Source: Pseudomonas psychrophila HA-4
Lineage (GTDB): Bacteria > Pseudomonadota > Gammaproteobacteria > Pseudomonadales > Pseudomonadaceae
DNA: 64,000 bases
Assembly: GCF_000282975.1 (NCBI RefSeq)
Contig: NZ_ALJC01000087.1
Coordinates: 121,837 to 185,836 of the forward strand
Reading direction: 5' to 3'
Shown here: positions 9,142 to 18,050 of the stretch, in pieces
How positions within the stretch are numbered: position 1 is the stretch's first letter
How the letters are laid out: each line of letters opens with the position of its first letter
Translations under genes and position numbers: made by a program
Notes under the pieces: generated by a model
Databases searched by the model: none
Told to the model about the DNA's origin: nothing
Seen by the model: the letters and a program-made list of their open reading frames with translations, nothing else

Positions 9142-10182
9142 ATGAACACGATCAACCTGGCCACGCCGCATGCGTTGCAACCCTACTGGGACCTGACCTT
9201 GGCGGCGGTCCGCGCTGATGCCTTGCGCATAGCGCTGGACTGGAAGCTATTCGACCTGTTGCACATGCCGTGCACGGCCCAAGAAGTGGCCCGCCAGTTG
9301 CAACTCGACCCGGACAATACCGGCTACTGGCTGGAGCTGTTATGGAGCATGGGCTTGCTGGTACGCGACGAGTGCCAGTCTGTGCAGTACCTCAACTCGG
9401 CACTGGCCAGTGAATACCTGCGTGCTGATGCACCGAACTATTGCGGGGATGCCTGGGGGTTTCGTTTGCAGGGTTTGCGCCATTTTGGCAGTCAACTGGG
9501 CGATCAAGTGCGCTCCGGCAAACCCAGCGGCCAAGCACCTAAGGGCGCGGGCCACATCGACAGCTGGACGGCGGCAGCACGCGTACAGATCGCACAGGAA
9601 CAACGAGCCGTAACAGTGGGCGTCGCGTCTCGCCTGATGACTCAAGTGCCAGAGTTCCATAGCGCCCGGCGCCTGCTGGATCTGGGAGGAGGGCCGGGGC
9701 TGGTGGCCATCGCTCTCGCTGAGGCCAATCCGTTGCTGACGGGGGAGGTCTTTGACTTTCCCCAGACTGTCACCGTGGCAGCGGAAAACATCCGGCTCGC
9801 CGGGCTGGAACAGCGTTTGCAGGTGCGTGGCGGCGATTTGGCCAGCGATCCGATCGGCGAAGGCTATGACCTGATCTGGTGTTCATCCGTGCTGCACTTT
9901 GTGCCGGACATGGCTGCCACCTTGGCCAAGGTGTATGCGGCGCTGCGCCCGGGCGGGGTACTGGTCAGCGCCCACGCCGAGGTACCCGCAACGGCGGAGC
10001 AGGCTCAACGCGTGATGCCTTACTACCTGTCAATGCAAATGCTCGGCCGGCATGTCACTCAGGCCGGAGATTTAGGCAAAGCGATGCAGCAGGCCGGATT
10101 CGTGCATATCGAGCATTACCCTGAAGTGGCCTTCGCGGTATCCCCGGTTTCAGTGTTGGTAGCCCGTAGGAACGTCACATGA
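9142..10182 (+). CDS. SAM-dependent O-methyltransferase, acetylserotonin OMT-like
   Basis: The N-terminal about 100 residues look like the winged-helix dimerisation domain of small-molecule O-methyltransferases (LHMPCTAQEVARQLQLD). The Rossmann domain follows with motif I LLDLGGGPGLVAIALAE and later WCSSVLHFVPD and LRPGGVLVSAHAE. Two ATGs are possible; GAGGG at 9128-9132 is too close to 9133 but well placed for 9142, giving 346 residues. The gene sits between a TonB receptor and a siderophore-type permease and overlaps the latter by 4 bases (ATGA), so it is co-translated with the uptake system. Such an enzyme usually methylates a phenolic or hydroxy-aromatic acceptor. Here the acceptor may be an incoming chelator or a small ligand made elsewhere; that is inference. 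Confidence 0.8.
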   Translation: MNTINLATPHALQPYWDLTLAAVRADALRIALDWKLFDLLHMPCTAQEVARQLQLDPDNTGYWLELLWSMGLLVRDECQSVQYLNSALASEYLRADAPNYCGDAWGFRLQGLRHFGSQLGDQVRSGKPSGQAPKGAGHIDSWTAAARVQIAQEQRAVTVGVASRLMTQVPEFHSARRLLDLGGGPGLVAIALAEANPLLTGEVFDFPQTVTVAAENIRLAGLEQRLQVRGGDLASDPIGEGYDLIWCSSVLHFVPDMAATLAKVYAALRPGGVLVSAHAEVPATAEQAQRVMPYYLSMQMLGRHVTQAGDLGKAMQQAGFVHIEHYPEVAFAVSPVSVLVARRNVT

Positions 10183-11414
10183 GTCATTGGCAAGGAGCTG
10201 CAACCTGGCGTCTGCAACTGTTGTTCGGCTGGCTGAATTTTGTATTGGTCGTGCCCAGTATTTACCTGATGCTGGGCTTGCCTCTGGTCATGCGCGAACA
10301 CGGCTGGTCCGGTACCGATATTGGGTTGTTTCAGTTGGCCGGGCTGCCCGCCGTGTTCAAGTTTCTCCTGGCCTTACCTGTGCAACGCTACCGTTCTGCC
10401 CGCAGCCACTATCGAATGTGGGCGCTGGTGCTGTGCGCGCTGCTGGCCGCGCTGCTGGTGTTGGTCAGCCAACAGGCCATCTCTGCGAGTCGCTGGTATC
10501 TGTTCGGGCTGGCATTTGCTTGCGCGGGGTTGGCGACGTGGGCCGACATCCCGGTCAATGCCCTGGCGATTAAGCTGCTGGCACCGGCGCAGCAGATTCG
10601 TGCCGGGAGCATCCGTTCTGCGGCGCTGTTTCTGGGTGCGATTGTTGGCGCAGGGGTCATGCTGCTGGTCCAGAATCGCTGGGGCTGGCAGGCGCCTTTT
10701 CTGTTGATGGCCGTCGGTTTACTCCTGACCCTGGTGCCGCTGGCCCTGCTGCGAGAAGAAGAGGCAAGGGGCGCGGAAATCGAGCCTGTAAAGCCTGTCA
10801 TGGCGGACTGGGCGGGTTACTTCCGCCAGCACGGTGCTCGCATCTGGACGTTGGTGTTGCTGAGCAGTTTTCCCTTTGTCGGTGCCGCGTGGCTCTATCT
10901 CAAACCGCTGCTGCTTGACCTGGGTATGGGCGCATCCAACGTAGCGCTGGTCGCGGGCATCGGAGGTGGCGTAGTGGGCGCGCTCGCCAGCTTGCTGGGT
11001 GGCGCAGTGGTGCGGCGTATTGGCCCCGGCCGCGCTATCCCGTTGTTCATGCTATGGGCCTTGTTCGCCCTGCTGGCGATGACTGCGGCGCTAGGTTTGC
11101 AGGCGGGCATGGGCTGGTTGTTGGCGTCGGCATTCCTGCTCGCCACGGCCATGGGCGCGGTGTCGAGCCTCGTGTTTGCGTTAATGATGTTTTATTCACG
11201 TGAGCATCGTCAGGCGGCTGACTACGGGTTACAAGCCAGCCTTTTCGTGATCACGCGCATGACCGTTCCGATAGCCGCTGGCGTGCTGCTTGACCGAAGC
11301 GGCTACGTGGGCATGCTGGCGGGCTTGTCCCTGGCAATGTGTGTGGTCTGTTCAGTGGCGCTGGCGTCCCGGCGTTCGATCTTGCAGGCCACAGACGGTC
11401 GGCTGCATAGATGA
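10179..11414 (+). CDS. MFS permease, RhtX/FptX siderophore-uptake type
   Basis: The 411-residue protein has about 12 hydrophobic segments. A C-terminal stretch (ADYGLQASLFVITRMTVPIAAG, then LLDRSGYVGML) is characteristic of the RhtX/FptX and AmpG-like group. Members carry an intact ferric siderophore across the inner membrane without an ABC transporter. This fits its position as the last gene of an AraC-TonB receptor-methyltransferase-permease set. The start ATG overlaps the methyltransferase stop. The substrate is unknown. Confidence 0.8.
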   Translation: MSHWQGAATWRLQLLFGWLNFVLVVPSIYLMLGLPLVMREHGWSGTDIGLFQLAGLPAVFKFLLALPVQRYRSARSHYRMWALVLCALLAALLVLVSQQAISASRWYLFGLAFACAGLATWADIPVNALAIKLLAPAQQIRAGSIRSAALFLGAIVGAGVMLLVQNRWGWQAPFLLMAVGLLLTLVPLALLREEEARGAEIEPVKPVMADWAGYFRQHGARIWTLVLLSSFPFVGAAWLYLKPLLLDLGMGASNVALVAGIGGGVVGALASLLGGAVVRRIGPGRAIPLFMLWALFALLAMTAALGLQAGMGWLLASAFLLATAMGAVSSLVFALMMFYSREHRQAADYGLQASLFVITRMTVPIAAGVLLDRSGYVGMLAGLSLAMCVVCSVALASRRSILQATDGRLHR

Positions 11415-11501
11415 ACGTTTTGATCAAGACCGCTTACGTGCGGGCCAAAAATGCGTATAGCATTGGGGCGTTTTTAGGTCATGCAAAGGAGTCAGTACGT
11501 T

Positions 11502-11942
11502 ATGGAAAGAACGATAAGAACAGCCCACGAGGGCGATATCGATTGTATTTTTAATATCCGCACAAGCGTTCGTGAAAATCACCTGTCACTCGATCAGTTG
11601 GTGCAAATAGGTGTGACGCCAGATGCCATACGCGACGCTATTTCTGATGCGCCCTGTATCTGGGTCGCAGAGGTCGACGGTGTTGTCACAGGGTTTTCCA
11701 TGGCTGATCGAGAAGACGCATGCGTGTTTGCCGCGTTCGTGTTGCCTGAGTTCGAGGGGCACGGCTTAGGCCGCAGTTTGATGGAGAAAGCGGAGGCCTA
11801 CCTGTTTGAACACCATCAGACAATTTGGCTGGAAACCGCTGAAGAAAGCCGCGCAAGCGGCTTCTATCGAAAACTCGGCTGGCAGCCGGTGGAGCACTTA
11901 GCGCAGGGTGACGTTCGTTTTGAAAAGAGCCGCAGTGGTTAA
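11502..11942 (+). CDS. GNAT-family N-acetyltransferase
   Basis: The 146-residue protein has the acetyl-CoA-binding signature of the family (FVLPEFEGHGLGRSLMEKAEAYL) and the following FYRKLGWQPV segment. The longer frame from 11481 is rejected because AAGGAG lies inside it, 10 bases before the ATG at 11502. The gene is convergent with the following regulator and overlaps it by 4 bases. The acceptor substrate cannot be told. Confidence 0.85.
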   Translation: MERTIRTAHEGDIDCIFNIRTSVRENHLSLDQLVQIGVTPDAIRDAISDAPCIWVAEVDGVVTGFSMADREDACVFAAFVLPEFEGHGLGRSLMEKAEAYLFEHHQTIWLETAEESRASGFYRKLGWQPVEHLAQGDVRFEKSRSG

Positions 11943-12751
11943 TCCGTTGTCAGTGATCGCTCGTACGCTTGGGTCATGATCTGCCAGGTGTGCGTATCGG
12001 CAGGGATCAAGTGCTCGATGCGCAAAGACGTGACGGTAATGTCGAGCGGCATACCGAACGTGGTGAAGGTCGACATAAAGTTCAAGTCGCCGTGCGGGGA
12101 CTTGATGCGGGTCAGCACCAGCGGCGGCAACGCGTTAGCGACCACGGCGGGGCTGGCCGGGGTGTCGAGGCCGGCTAACAGATTCGCCAAGGCCGGGTTG
12201 TCCAAGGCTTCTCGTGTCGCCCTTTGCCACGCCAGGCTTCTGATTTCTTCTGCGTTGAGCAAATGGTCGCCCAGCCCGCCGGGCTGTAACAGCGTGACCA
12301 GCAAGTTCAGTTGATGTGCCGAGTTCTCGGGCAGCCCCACCAGATCGAACAGTACTTTAGTGCTGGCATTAGCGGCCAGGACTTCCCAATGGCTGCCCAA
12401 CACAATGGCCGGAGCGGGATTGTTGGCGTGAAGCACGTGAGTGATGGCGTCACGCACGGCGTCCATGGCGGGAGATGAGAGTGGCGTCGTTTCGTAGCGT
12501 GGCGCATACCCAGATGCCAGAAACACGCTATTGCATTGCTCAAGGGGGGCTTCCAGAGCCATCAGCAGGTTATGCAGCGTGCCGGGGCTTGGCTTGGCGC
12601 GCCCTGTCTCGATACAACTCAAATGACGTTGGGACACTCCCGTGATCAGGGCCAAGTCCAACTGGCTCAGGCTAGCCTGACGGCGCAGCTGTCGCAGTAG
12701 CGGGCCAGCGTTGGTTGGGGAGGTAACACGAGGGAAGGGGCGAGTGCTCAT
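11939..12751 (-). CDS. XRE-type regulator with MmyB-like ligand-binding domain
   Basis: An N-terminal helix-turn-helix (SLSQLDLALITGVSQRHLSCIETGRAKPS, about residues 28-56) is followed by the MmyB-like C-terminal domain (LGSHWEVLAANAS, then LPPLVLTRIKSPHGDLNFMSTF). Relatives often bind a fatty-acid-like ligand and control a divergent short operon. Here the DUF2834 and MAPEG genes lie divergently and a 17-base inverted repeat sits between, so regulation of that pair is likely. Length (270) is usual for the family. Confidence 0.85.
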   Translation of the reverse strand: MSTRPFPRVTSPTNAGPLLRQLRRQASLSQLDLALITGVSQRHLSCIETGRAKPSPGTLHNLLMALEAPLEQCNSVFLASGYAPRYETTPLSSPAMDAVRDAITHVLHANNPAPAIVLGSHWEVLAANASTKVLFDLVGLPENSAHQLNLLVTLLQPGGLGDHLLNAEEIRSLAWQRATREALDNPALANLLAGLDTPASPAVVANALPPLVLTRIKSPHGDLNFMSTFTTFGMPLDITVTSLRIEHLIPADTHTWQIMTQAYERSLTTD

Positions 12752-12785
12752 GGGTTAACTCTGGCAGTGCGAATGGGCTGAGTCC

Positions 12786-12802
12786 ATGACCTCTGAGGTC
12801 AT
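12786..12802. promoter_or_regulatory. inverted-repeat operator between the XRE regulator and DUF2834 gene
   Basis: Perfect 7-bp arms ATGACCT and AGGTCAT flank CTG. The site lies 35 bases before the regulator gene and about 70 bases before the divergent DUF2834 gene, the usual place for an operator serving both. Its use by the MmyB-like regulator is inferred. Confidence 0.5.
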
Positions 12803-12871
12803 TGCTGATGCGCCAAAAGTACCACTAACGTGGCGCACCGATCACCCGCTTCAGTTTTCTAGGATGAAGAC

Positions 12872-13189
12872 ATGACAAAACCTTATTTAGCACTCGCCGC
12901 CTTGCTGGGCTTCTCTGTGTACACGGGTTATACGATGTTGCTGGCGGACCAATCGCTTATTGATTTTGGCCTCGGGCTGATGTCCAGCCCGGACACCGCT
13001 CAAGTCGTTATTGACCTGTATCTGATGGCGATCTTGGCCTGCATCTGGATGTACCAGGATGCGCGCTCCAAAGGGAAAACGTTCATAGCGGTACTGCCTT
13101 ACGTGGTGCTTACGGCCGTTTTCGTCTGCATAGGCCCGTTGTTGTACATCGTGGTCAATGGGTTCTCAGGCTCAAGGCGCGAAGCATGA
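12872..13189 (+). CDS. DUF2834 small membrane protein
   Basis: A 105-residue protein with three hydrophobic segments and the DUF2834 pattern (IDLYLMAILACIWMYQDAR near the middle). Function is unknown in the family. It overlaps the following MAPEG gene by 4 bases, and the pair is divergent from an MmyB-like regulator, suggesting a small membrane operon under its control. Confidence 0.8.
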   Translation: MTKPYLALAALLGFSVYTGYTMLLADQSLIDFGLGLMSSPDTAQVVIDLYLMAILACIWMYQDARSKGKTFIAVLPYVVLTAVFVCIGPLLYIVVNGFSGSRREA

Positions 13190-13641
13190 ACAGCACGTTC
13201 TCCGTCTATGCGCTCTGCGTGGTGGTGCTGTGTGTGAAGATGTTGGCGGTCTCGAGCTATCAGGGGTTTTATCGCATCAGGTCCCTTGCATTCACCAACC
13301 CTGAAGATGCGCGCTTCTTCAATCGCCCTGTTAATCACAACGAGTTGCCACAGGTCAGTCGGGCTGCCAAAGCCTGGGCAAATGATCTGGAGAACATCCC
13401 CTTGTTCTTTGTGCTAGGCGGATTGTGCTGTGTGTTGGCGACGTGGAGCGGTCCTACGGTTGGGTTGTTTTGCCTATTCACGGTGGCCCGGGTGCTGCAT
13501 ACGGTTTTTTATCTGGCGAGTTGGCAGCCTTGGCGAACGGTTGCTTATGCGGTCGGTGTCGTTTGTTTATTAGGCTTGGCGGGGATGGTTGCGTATGGGG
13601 GTATGCCTACCCCCTGTAAGAGCTTGCCTTGCGATCTTTAA
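13186..13641 (+). CDS. MAPEG-family membrane protein
   Basis: The 151-residue protein has four hydrophobic segments and MAPEG hallmarks: DARFFNRPVNHNELPQVSRAAKAWANDLENIP, then TVARVLHTVFYL. MAPEG proteins are membrane enzymes of glutathione and eicosanoid metabolism; bacterial roles are mostly unknown. The last 9 or so codons and the stop come from a REP-like palindrome (13615-13674), so the C-terminal tail CKSLPCDL is probably repeat-derived and not conserved. It is translationally coupled to the DUF2834 gene. Confidence 0.85.
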   Translation: MNSTFSVYALCVVVLCVKMLAVSSYQGFYRIRSLAFTNPEDARFFNRPVNHNELPQVSRAAKAWANDLENIPLFFVLGGLCCVLATWSGPTVGLFCLFTVARVLHTVFYLASWQPWRTVAYAVGVVCLLGLAGMVAYGGMPTPCKSLPCDL

Positions 13642-13674
13642 GATCAAAAGATCGCGAGCAAGCTCGCTCATACA
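13615..13674. repeat. REP-like palindrome overlapping the MAPEG 3' end
   Basis: The element runs from TGTA to TACA with inner arms GCGATCTT (13631-13638) and AAGATCGC (13648-13655) and GAGCAAGCTCGCTC to the right. Similar elements are at 36425-36484 and 63949-64000. It sits between convergent genes and could end transcription both ways. Confidence 0.75.
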
Positions 13675-13687
13675 TTGGGCGGGTGTT

Positions 13688-14512
13688 TTATTCAGTCTTG
13701 GCGCCACGAAGGCGCTCGGTTCTGCGTCGCAGCACTTCCATGGCCAGCAGTAAGAGCAATGCGCAGAGCACCATCATGGTTGCAGCGGCCGCGATGGTCG
13801 GGTTGAGGTTTTCCTTGATACCGGCAAACATTTGCATCGGCAGGGTGCGTTGCGTTGGACTGGCCAGAAACAACGTCACAACGACTTCGTCAAACGAGGT
13901 CGCGAAGGCGAACAGCGCGCCGCTCAATACCCCTGGGGCAATGAGTGGCAGGGTCACGCGTTTGAAACCATACCAAGGCGTCGCACCAAGGCTGGCAGCC
14001 GCACGGGTGTAGTTGCGGTCGTAGCCTTGCAGGGTGGCGTTGACGGTGATGACCACAAAAGGCACGCCCAGCACGGCGTGGGCGATCACCAGACCCAGGT
14101 AGCTGTTAAGCAACCCCCAACTGGCAAAAAAGAAGTACATCCCCACCGCCACGATGACGACGGGCGCCACCATCGGTGAAATCATGACCGCCATGATCAG
14201 CGCCTTGCCGCGAAACTCTCCCCGAGACAGTCCTACCGACGCCAAGGTGCCCAGTACCGTGGCGAGCAGGGTGGCGGCCGGGGCAATTTTCAAGCTGTTC
14301 AGCAGGGCTGGCATCCAGTCGTTGGAATTGAAAAACTCGTGGTACCAACGCAACGAAAATCCGCTCAGCGGGTAGCTCAGAAAAGACCCCGCATTGAATG
14401 ACAGCGGGATAATGACCAGGATGGGAATGATCAGGAACATCAGCAAAGCCAAGCTGTAGACGCTTAACAGCGGGCGCAGCAGACGGATCTCCAGCGGTTC
14501 GACGTGCTTCAT
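13688..14512 (-). CDS. ABC transporter permease, PotI-like (polyamine/amine type)
   Basis: The 274-residue protein has six hydrophobic segments and the EAA loop of binding-protein-dependent permeases (YTRAAASLGATPWYGFKRVTLP). The family is the spermidine/putrescine class. It is the last gene of the importer (ATPase, binding protein, two permeases) and starts 10 bases after the PotH-like permease. A REP-like element lies just past its stop. Context suggests import of an amine or amino alcohol that the upstream kinase and PLP enzyme then degrade. Confidence 0.88.
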   Translation of the reverse strand: MKHVEPLEIRLLRPLLSVYSLALLMFLIIPILVIIPLSFNAGSFLSYPLSGFSLRWYHEFFNSNDWMPALLNSLKIAPAATLLATVLGTLASVGLSRGEFRGKALIMAVMISPMVAPVVIVAVGMYFFFASWGLLNSYLGLVIAHAVLGVPFVVITVNATLQGYDRNYTRAAASLGATPWYGFKRVTLPLIAPGVLSGALFAFATSFDEVVVTLFLASPTQRTLPMQMFAGIKENLNPTIAAAATMMVLCALLLLLAMEVLRRRTERLRGAKTE

Positions 14513-14522
14513 TGCAGTCTCC

Positions 14523-15770
14523 TCAGGCAGCGCGATTGGCAGGGCGCGAGATCCTCGCGTACACCCAGTACAGCAACAGCACGATAATCAGAAGCTGGCC
14601 GCCCAGTGCGGTTGCCATGCCCCAGTTGATGGTGGTGTTGGTGTAATACGCGACGAAGTAGCTAAGCATTTGGTCGCCCGGCCCACCCAGCAGTGCAGGG
14701 GTGATGTAGTAACCAATCGCCATGATAAAAACCAGTAACGCGCCAGCCGTCACACCCGCATACGTTTGCGGCAAGTAGACCCGTCGAAACGCCGTGTAGG
14801 GATGTGCGCCCAGTGAAATCGCTGCGCGCTCGTAGCGCGAGTCGATTCCTTTCATCACGGCATACAGTGGCAGGATGAGAAAGGGCAGCAAAATATGGGT
14901 CATCGAAATCAGTACCCCGGCACGGTTGAAGACCAGTTGCAGGGGCTTGTCGAGGATGCCCAGATCGATCAGCGAGTTGTTGATCAGGCCGCCCGATTGC
15001 AAGAGCACGATCCAACTAGCAGTGCGTACGATCAGCGATGTCCAGAACGGCAGCAGTACCAAGATCAGCAACAGATTGGCGCGGCGGGCGGGTTGGCGCG
15101 AGAGCCAATAGGCCAGTGGGTAACCCAGCAGCACGCAGAGCACGGTTACCAGGGCTGCGATGGTCAGTGAACGTTTGAGTACGTCCACATACAGCGCTTT
15201 ATCCGGCGCCACGGCGCGGACCTGACCCGCGTCCATCTTCAGGTCGAATGCTGCCAGCCAATACAGACTGGTATAGGGCTTGCCGAGTTGCTTAAGGGTT
15301 GCCCAAGTCTTGATGTCGCCCAGCGCTGGCACGTCGTTTATCAACGTGTCACGCACTGGGCTGCCATCGGCGGGTAACCGGCTCAAAATGGCGGTTGGTA
15401 GGCTACGCAAGCTGGCACTTTCGTAGCCCAGCCGACGATTGAGTGCAAACAGCTGACCTTGGGCGCGGGCAGTGCGTAACTCTTGGCCCAACGTGTTGAA
15501 GACAGATTCGGCAGGCAGTGTTGTACCGTCCCAGCTGTTCAGTAATTTCAAGGTGTTTGGCAGGGCGTTGGCCACCTCCGGGTTTTCTACGCTCTTGGTC
15601 AGCAGCGAGCCGATGGGCGTCATGAAACCTGCGACCAGCAATACCAGCAGGGGCAGGATGAGCAGCAGCGAGCGTCGCGTGTAAGCACGTTTGTTGGCGT
15701 GTAATCGTTGCTGTAATCGTTGCGTCTGAACCACTGACGGCGCCGATTCGAAGGCTAGCGCTTCGGGCAT
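14523..15770 (-). CDS. ABC transporter permease, PotH-like, with large periplasmic insert
   Basis: The 415-residue permease has the EAA loop (YERAAISLGAHPYTAFRRVYLP) and the C-terminal YYITPALLGGPGDQMLSYFVAYY block of PotB/PotH proteins. It is about 100 residues longer than PotB because of a segment between the first membrane helix and the transport core (about residues 65-190), predicted to be periplasmic. Such long forms occur in Pseudomonas polyamine-type systems. It pairs with the PotI-like permease downstream. Confidence 0.87.
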   Translation of the reverse strand: MPEALAFESAPSVVQTQRLQQRLHANKRAYTRRSLLLILPLLVLLVAGFMTPIGSLLTKSVENPEVANALPNTLKLLNSWDGTTLPAESVFNTLGQELRTARAQGQLFALNRRLGYESASLRSLPTAILSRLPADGSPVRDTLINDVPALGDIKTWATLKQLGKPYTSLYWLAAFDLKMDAGQVRAVAPDKALYVDVLKRSLTIAALVTVLCVLLGYPLAYWLSRQPARRANLLLILVLLPFWTSLIVRTASWIVLLQSGGLINNSLIDLGILDKPLQLVFNRAGVLISMTHILLPFLILPLYAVMKGIDSRYERAAISLGAHPYTAFRRVYLPQTYAGVTAGALLVFIMAIGYYITPALLGGPGDQMLSYFVAYYTNTTINWGMATALGGQLLIIVLLLYWVYARISRPANRAA

Positions 15771-15852
15771 GAGGGGTCTCCTTTCGTCTACAGGGCCCGG
15801 ACACGTCGCCAGCTTGTGCCGACGCGGTCCGGGGAGTCTGTGGGGCTATCGA

Positions 15853-16881
15853 TCAGCGCGCGGCCCACGCGTTAAAGCGTTGTTCCAGTTCTTCGCCGTG
15901 GTCGATCCAGAAACTGGTATTGACCTGCAGGGCGTTCTCCAGGTTGGCTGGAGCGGTCGGCAGTTGTTCGCGCGTTTTAACGTCAATCAGCGCCAAGGTA
16001 TCTTTGTTTGTCGGGCCGTAAGGAATGTTCTCAGCGAACACTTTCTGGTGTTGCGGCTCGTTGGCGAAGGCGATGAACTTCTCGCCAAGGGCCTTGTTGG
16101 GTGAGCCTTTAACGATGGCCCAACTGTCGATGTCATACAGGCTGTGATTCCACACCATCTTGAAATCATGGCCTTCAGCCTGTGCCGCCGATACTCGGCC
16201 GTTATAGGCGGATGTCATGACCACATCGCCTGCAACCAACCATTGCAGGGGCTGAGCGCCAGCTTCCCACCATTGAATATCGGGTTTGATCTGGTCGAGT
16301 TTTTTGAACGCGCGGTCGACACCTTCTGGTGTTCCCAATACCTGATACAGCTCGGCAGGTTTGACCCCATCGGCCAGCAGGGCGATTTCCAGGGTGAACT
16401 TGGCACTTTTGCGCAGGCCACGTTTGCCGGGGAAGGTTTTGGTGTCCCAAAAAGCTTCCCACCCTTTTGGCGCGCTCTTGAGCTTGGCATTGTTGTACGT
16501 AAGGTTGGTCGACCAGAGGAAAATCCCCGCGCCACATTCATTGACCGCGCCGCTGACGAACTTGCCTGCGTCGCCCAGCTTGCTCCAGTCCAGAGGCTCG
16601 AACATACCTTCGGCGCACCCTCGGATCAGGTCAGGGCTTTCGACTTCAACCACGTCCCAACTGACGTTTCCGGTTTCAACCATGGCGCGGATCTTGGCCA
16701 TTTCCCCGTTGTATTCCCCGGCCTGTACCGGGCCGTTGCCCGCTGCGGTGAAGGGTTTGTAGAACGCTTTCTCCTGGGCATCCTTGTTCAGGCCGCCGAA
16801 CGACACAACAGTCAGCGGTTGCGCATTTACGTGGCCACCGAAGGCAGCCAGAACAATCAGTGCAGATAGACGCTTGAGCAT
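15853..16881 (-). CDS. periplasmic substrate-binding protein of a polyamine-type ABC importer
   Basis: A signal peptide ends near HVNAQ. The 342-residue protein follows the PotD/PotF-like fold pattern (LTVVSFGG near the mature N-terminus, WDVVEVESPDLIRGCAEGMFEPLDW, then WLVAGDVVMTSAYNGRVSAA). It would capture the substrate for the two permeases downstream. Position directly after the ATPase gene and beside kinase, transaminase-fold and dehydrogenase genes under one predicted regulator suggests a positively charged small amine, but the ligand is not readable from sequence. Confidence 0.88.
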   Translation of the reverse strand: MLKRLSALIVLAAFGGHVNAQPLTVVSFGGLNKDAQEKAFYKPFTAAGNGPVQAGEYNGEMAKIRAMVETGNVSWDVVEVESPDLIRGCAEGMFEPLDWSKLGDAGKFVSGAVNECGAGIFLWSTNLTYNNAKLKSAPKGWEAFWDTKTFPGKRGLRKSAKFTLEIALLADGVKPAELYQVLGTPEGVDRAFKKLDQIKPDIQWWEAGAQPLQWLVAGDVVMTSAYNGRVSAAQAEGHDFKMVWNHSLYDIDSWAIVKGSPNKALGEKFIAFANEPQHQKVFAENIPYGPTNKDTLALIDVKTREQLPTAPANLENALQVNTSFWIDHGEELEQRFNAWAAR

Positions 16882-16920
16882 GGCAAATATCCTGATGTCA
16901 TCAACAAGGAAGGGGAGGGT

Positions 16921-18021
16921 TCAAGCAGGCATAGCATCGAGCGCCGAAGCGTCTGCGCTGTGCCAACAGACGGGAAGGCGGTGGCCTTCTCGCCAGTGAG
17001 GTTGCATCTGGGCGATGGGTACTTTTACGTTGAAGTCATTGCTGCCCGAAACGTTCAGGCGTATGCGTACGTGGTCGCCCAGATAGATGCATTCCTCGAT
17101 AGAACCGGGCAGGCGGCTGTCATAACGCTCGTCGCCATCGAGGATCACCCGTTCGGAACGAATGGACAGCGAGGTGCGATTACCGCTGGTAAGGCCCGGT
17201 GTGGTGCGGGCAAACATCTGTTCGCCCAGATCAAGCCGTACTTGGCATTGGTGGGTGTTGAGTGAGGTCAAAACACCTGGCAGGACGTTGGTGTCGCCCA
17301 TAAAAGTGGCCACAAAGGCATTGGCCGGGCGCTCGTAGAGTGCTTGCGGGGTGTCTATTTGCTGGATAACGCCGTCGTTGAAAATCGCGATGCGGTCCGA
17401 CAAAGTCAAAGCTTCTGCTTGATCATGCGTCACGAACACAACGGTCAGGCCGAGGTCGCGGTGTAAGCGCCGAATTTCCAGCTGCATCTGTTCGCGCAGC
17501 TGCTTGTCCAACGCTCCCAACGGCTCATCCATCAGCACCAGCTTGGGTTCGAAAATCAGTGCACGGGCCAGCGCAATCCTCTGCTGTTGGCCGCCTGAGA
17601 GTTGTGCGGAGAAGCGTTTTGCAAGGTCGCCTAGACGCACCATTTCCAGGGCTTTCTTAACGCGTGTTTCTATCTCATGGCGACCCATGCCCCGCACTTG
17701 CAGGGGGAAAGCCATGTTTTCGGTTACGTTCATATGCGGGAACAGGGCGTAGTTCTGGAACACCATCCCGATGCCACGGCGATGGGCTGGGACGTTTTCG
17801 ATGGCAATACCATCGAGAAATATTTGACCTTGGGTCGGCGTTTCGAAACCGGCCAGCATCATCAGGCTGGTGGTTTTGCCCGAACCTGAAGGGCCGAGGA
17901 GGGTCAGGAATTCACCCCGAAAGACATCCAAGTCCAATCGCTTAACCACGGTCTTCAGACCGTCGTAACTTTTCTCCACCCCTTTGAAGCGGACGAAAGT
18001 GCTTGCACTGTTACTTGTCAT
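16921..18021 (-). CDS. ABC transporter ATP-binding protein, PotA-like
   Basis: Walker A (LLGPSGSGKTT), signature (LSGGQQQRIALARAL), Walker B (LVLMDEPLGALD) and the switch His (FVTHDQAEA) are all present. A TOBE-like C-terminal domain of polyamine importers follows. The open frame reaches 18036, but GGGGGG sits inside it, six bases before the ATG at 18021, giving 366 residues. It is the first gene of the transport operon, and a perfect 22-bp palindrome lies 29 bases upstream, likely the binding site of the nearby GntR regulator. Confidence 0.9.
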   Translation of the reverse strand: MTSNSASTFVRFKGVEKSYDGLKTVVKRLDLDVFRGEFLTLLGPSGSGKTTSLMMLAGFETPTQGQIFLDGIAIENVPAHRRGIGMVFQNYALFPHMNVTENMAFPLQVRGMGRHEIETRVKKALEMVRLGDLAKRFSAQLSGGQQQRIALARALIFEPKLVLMDEPLGALDKQLREQMQLEIRRLHRDLGLTVVFVTHDQAEALTLSDRIAIFNDGVIQQIDTPQALYERPANAFVATFMGDTNVLPGVLTSLNTHQCQVRLDLGEQMFARTTPGLTSGNRTSLSIRSERVILDGDERYDSRLPGSIEECIYLGDHVRIRLNVSGSNDFNVKVPIAQMQPHWREGHRLPVCWHSADASALDAMPA

Positions 18022-18050
18022 CTCAAACCCCCCCATTGCGGTTTAAAAAC

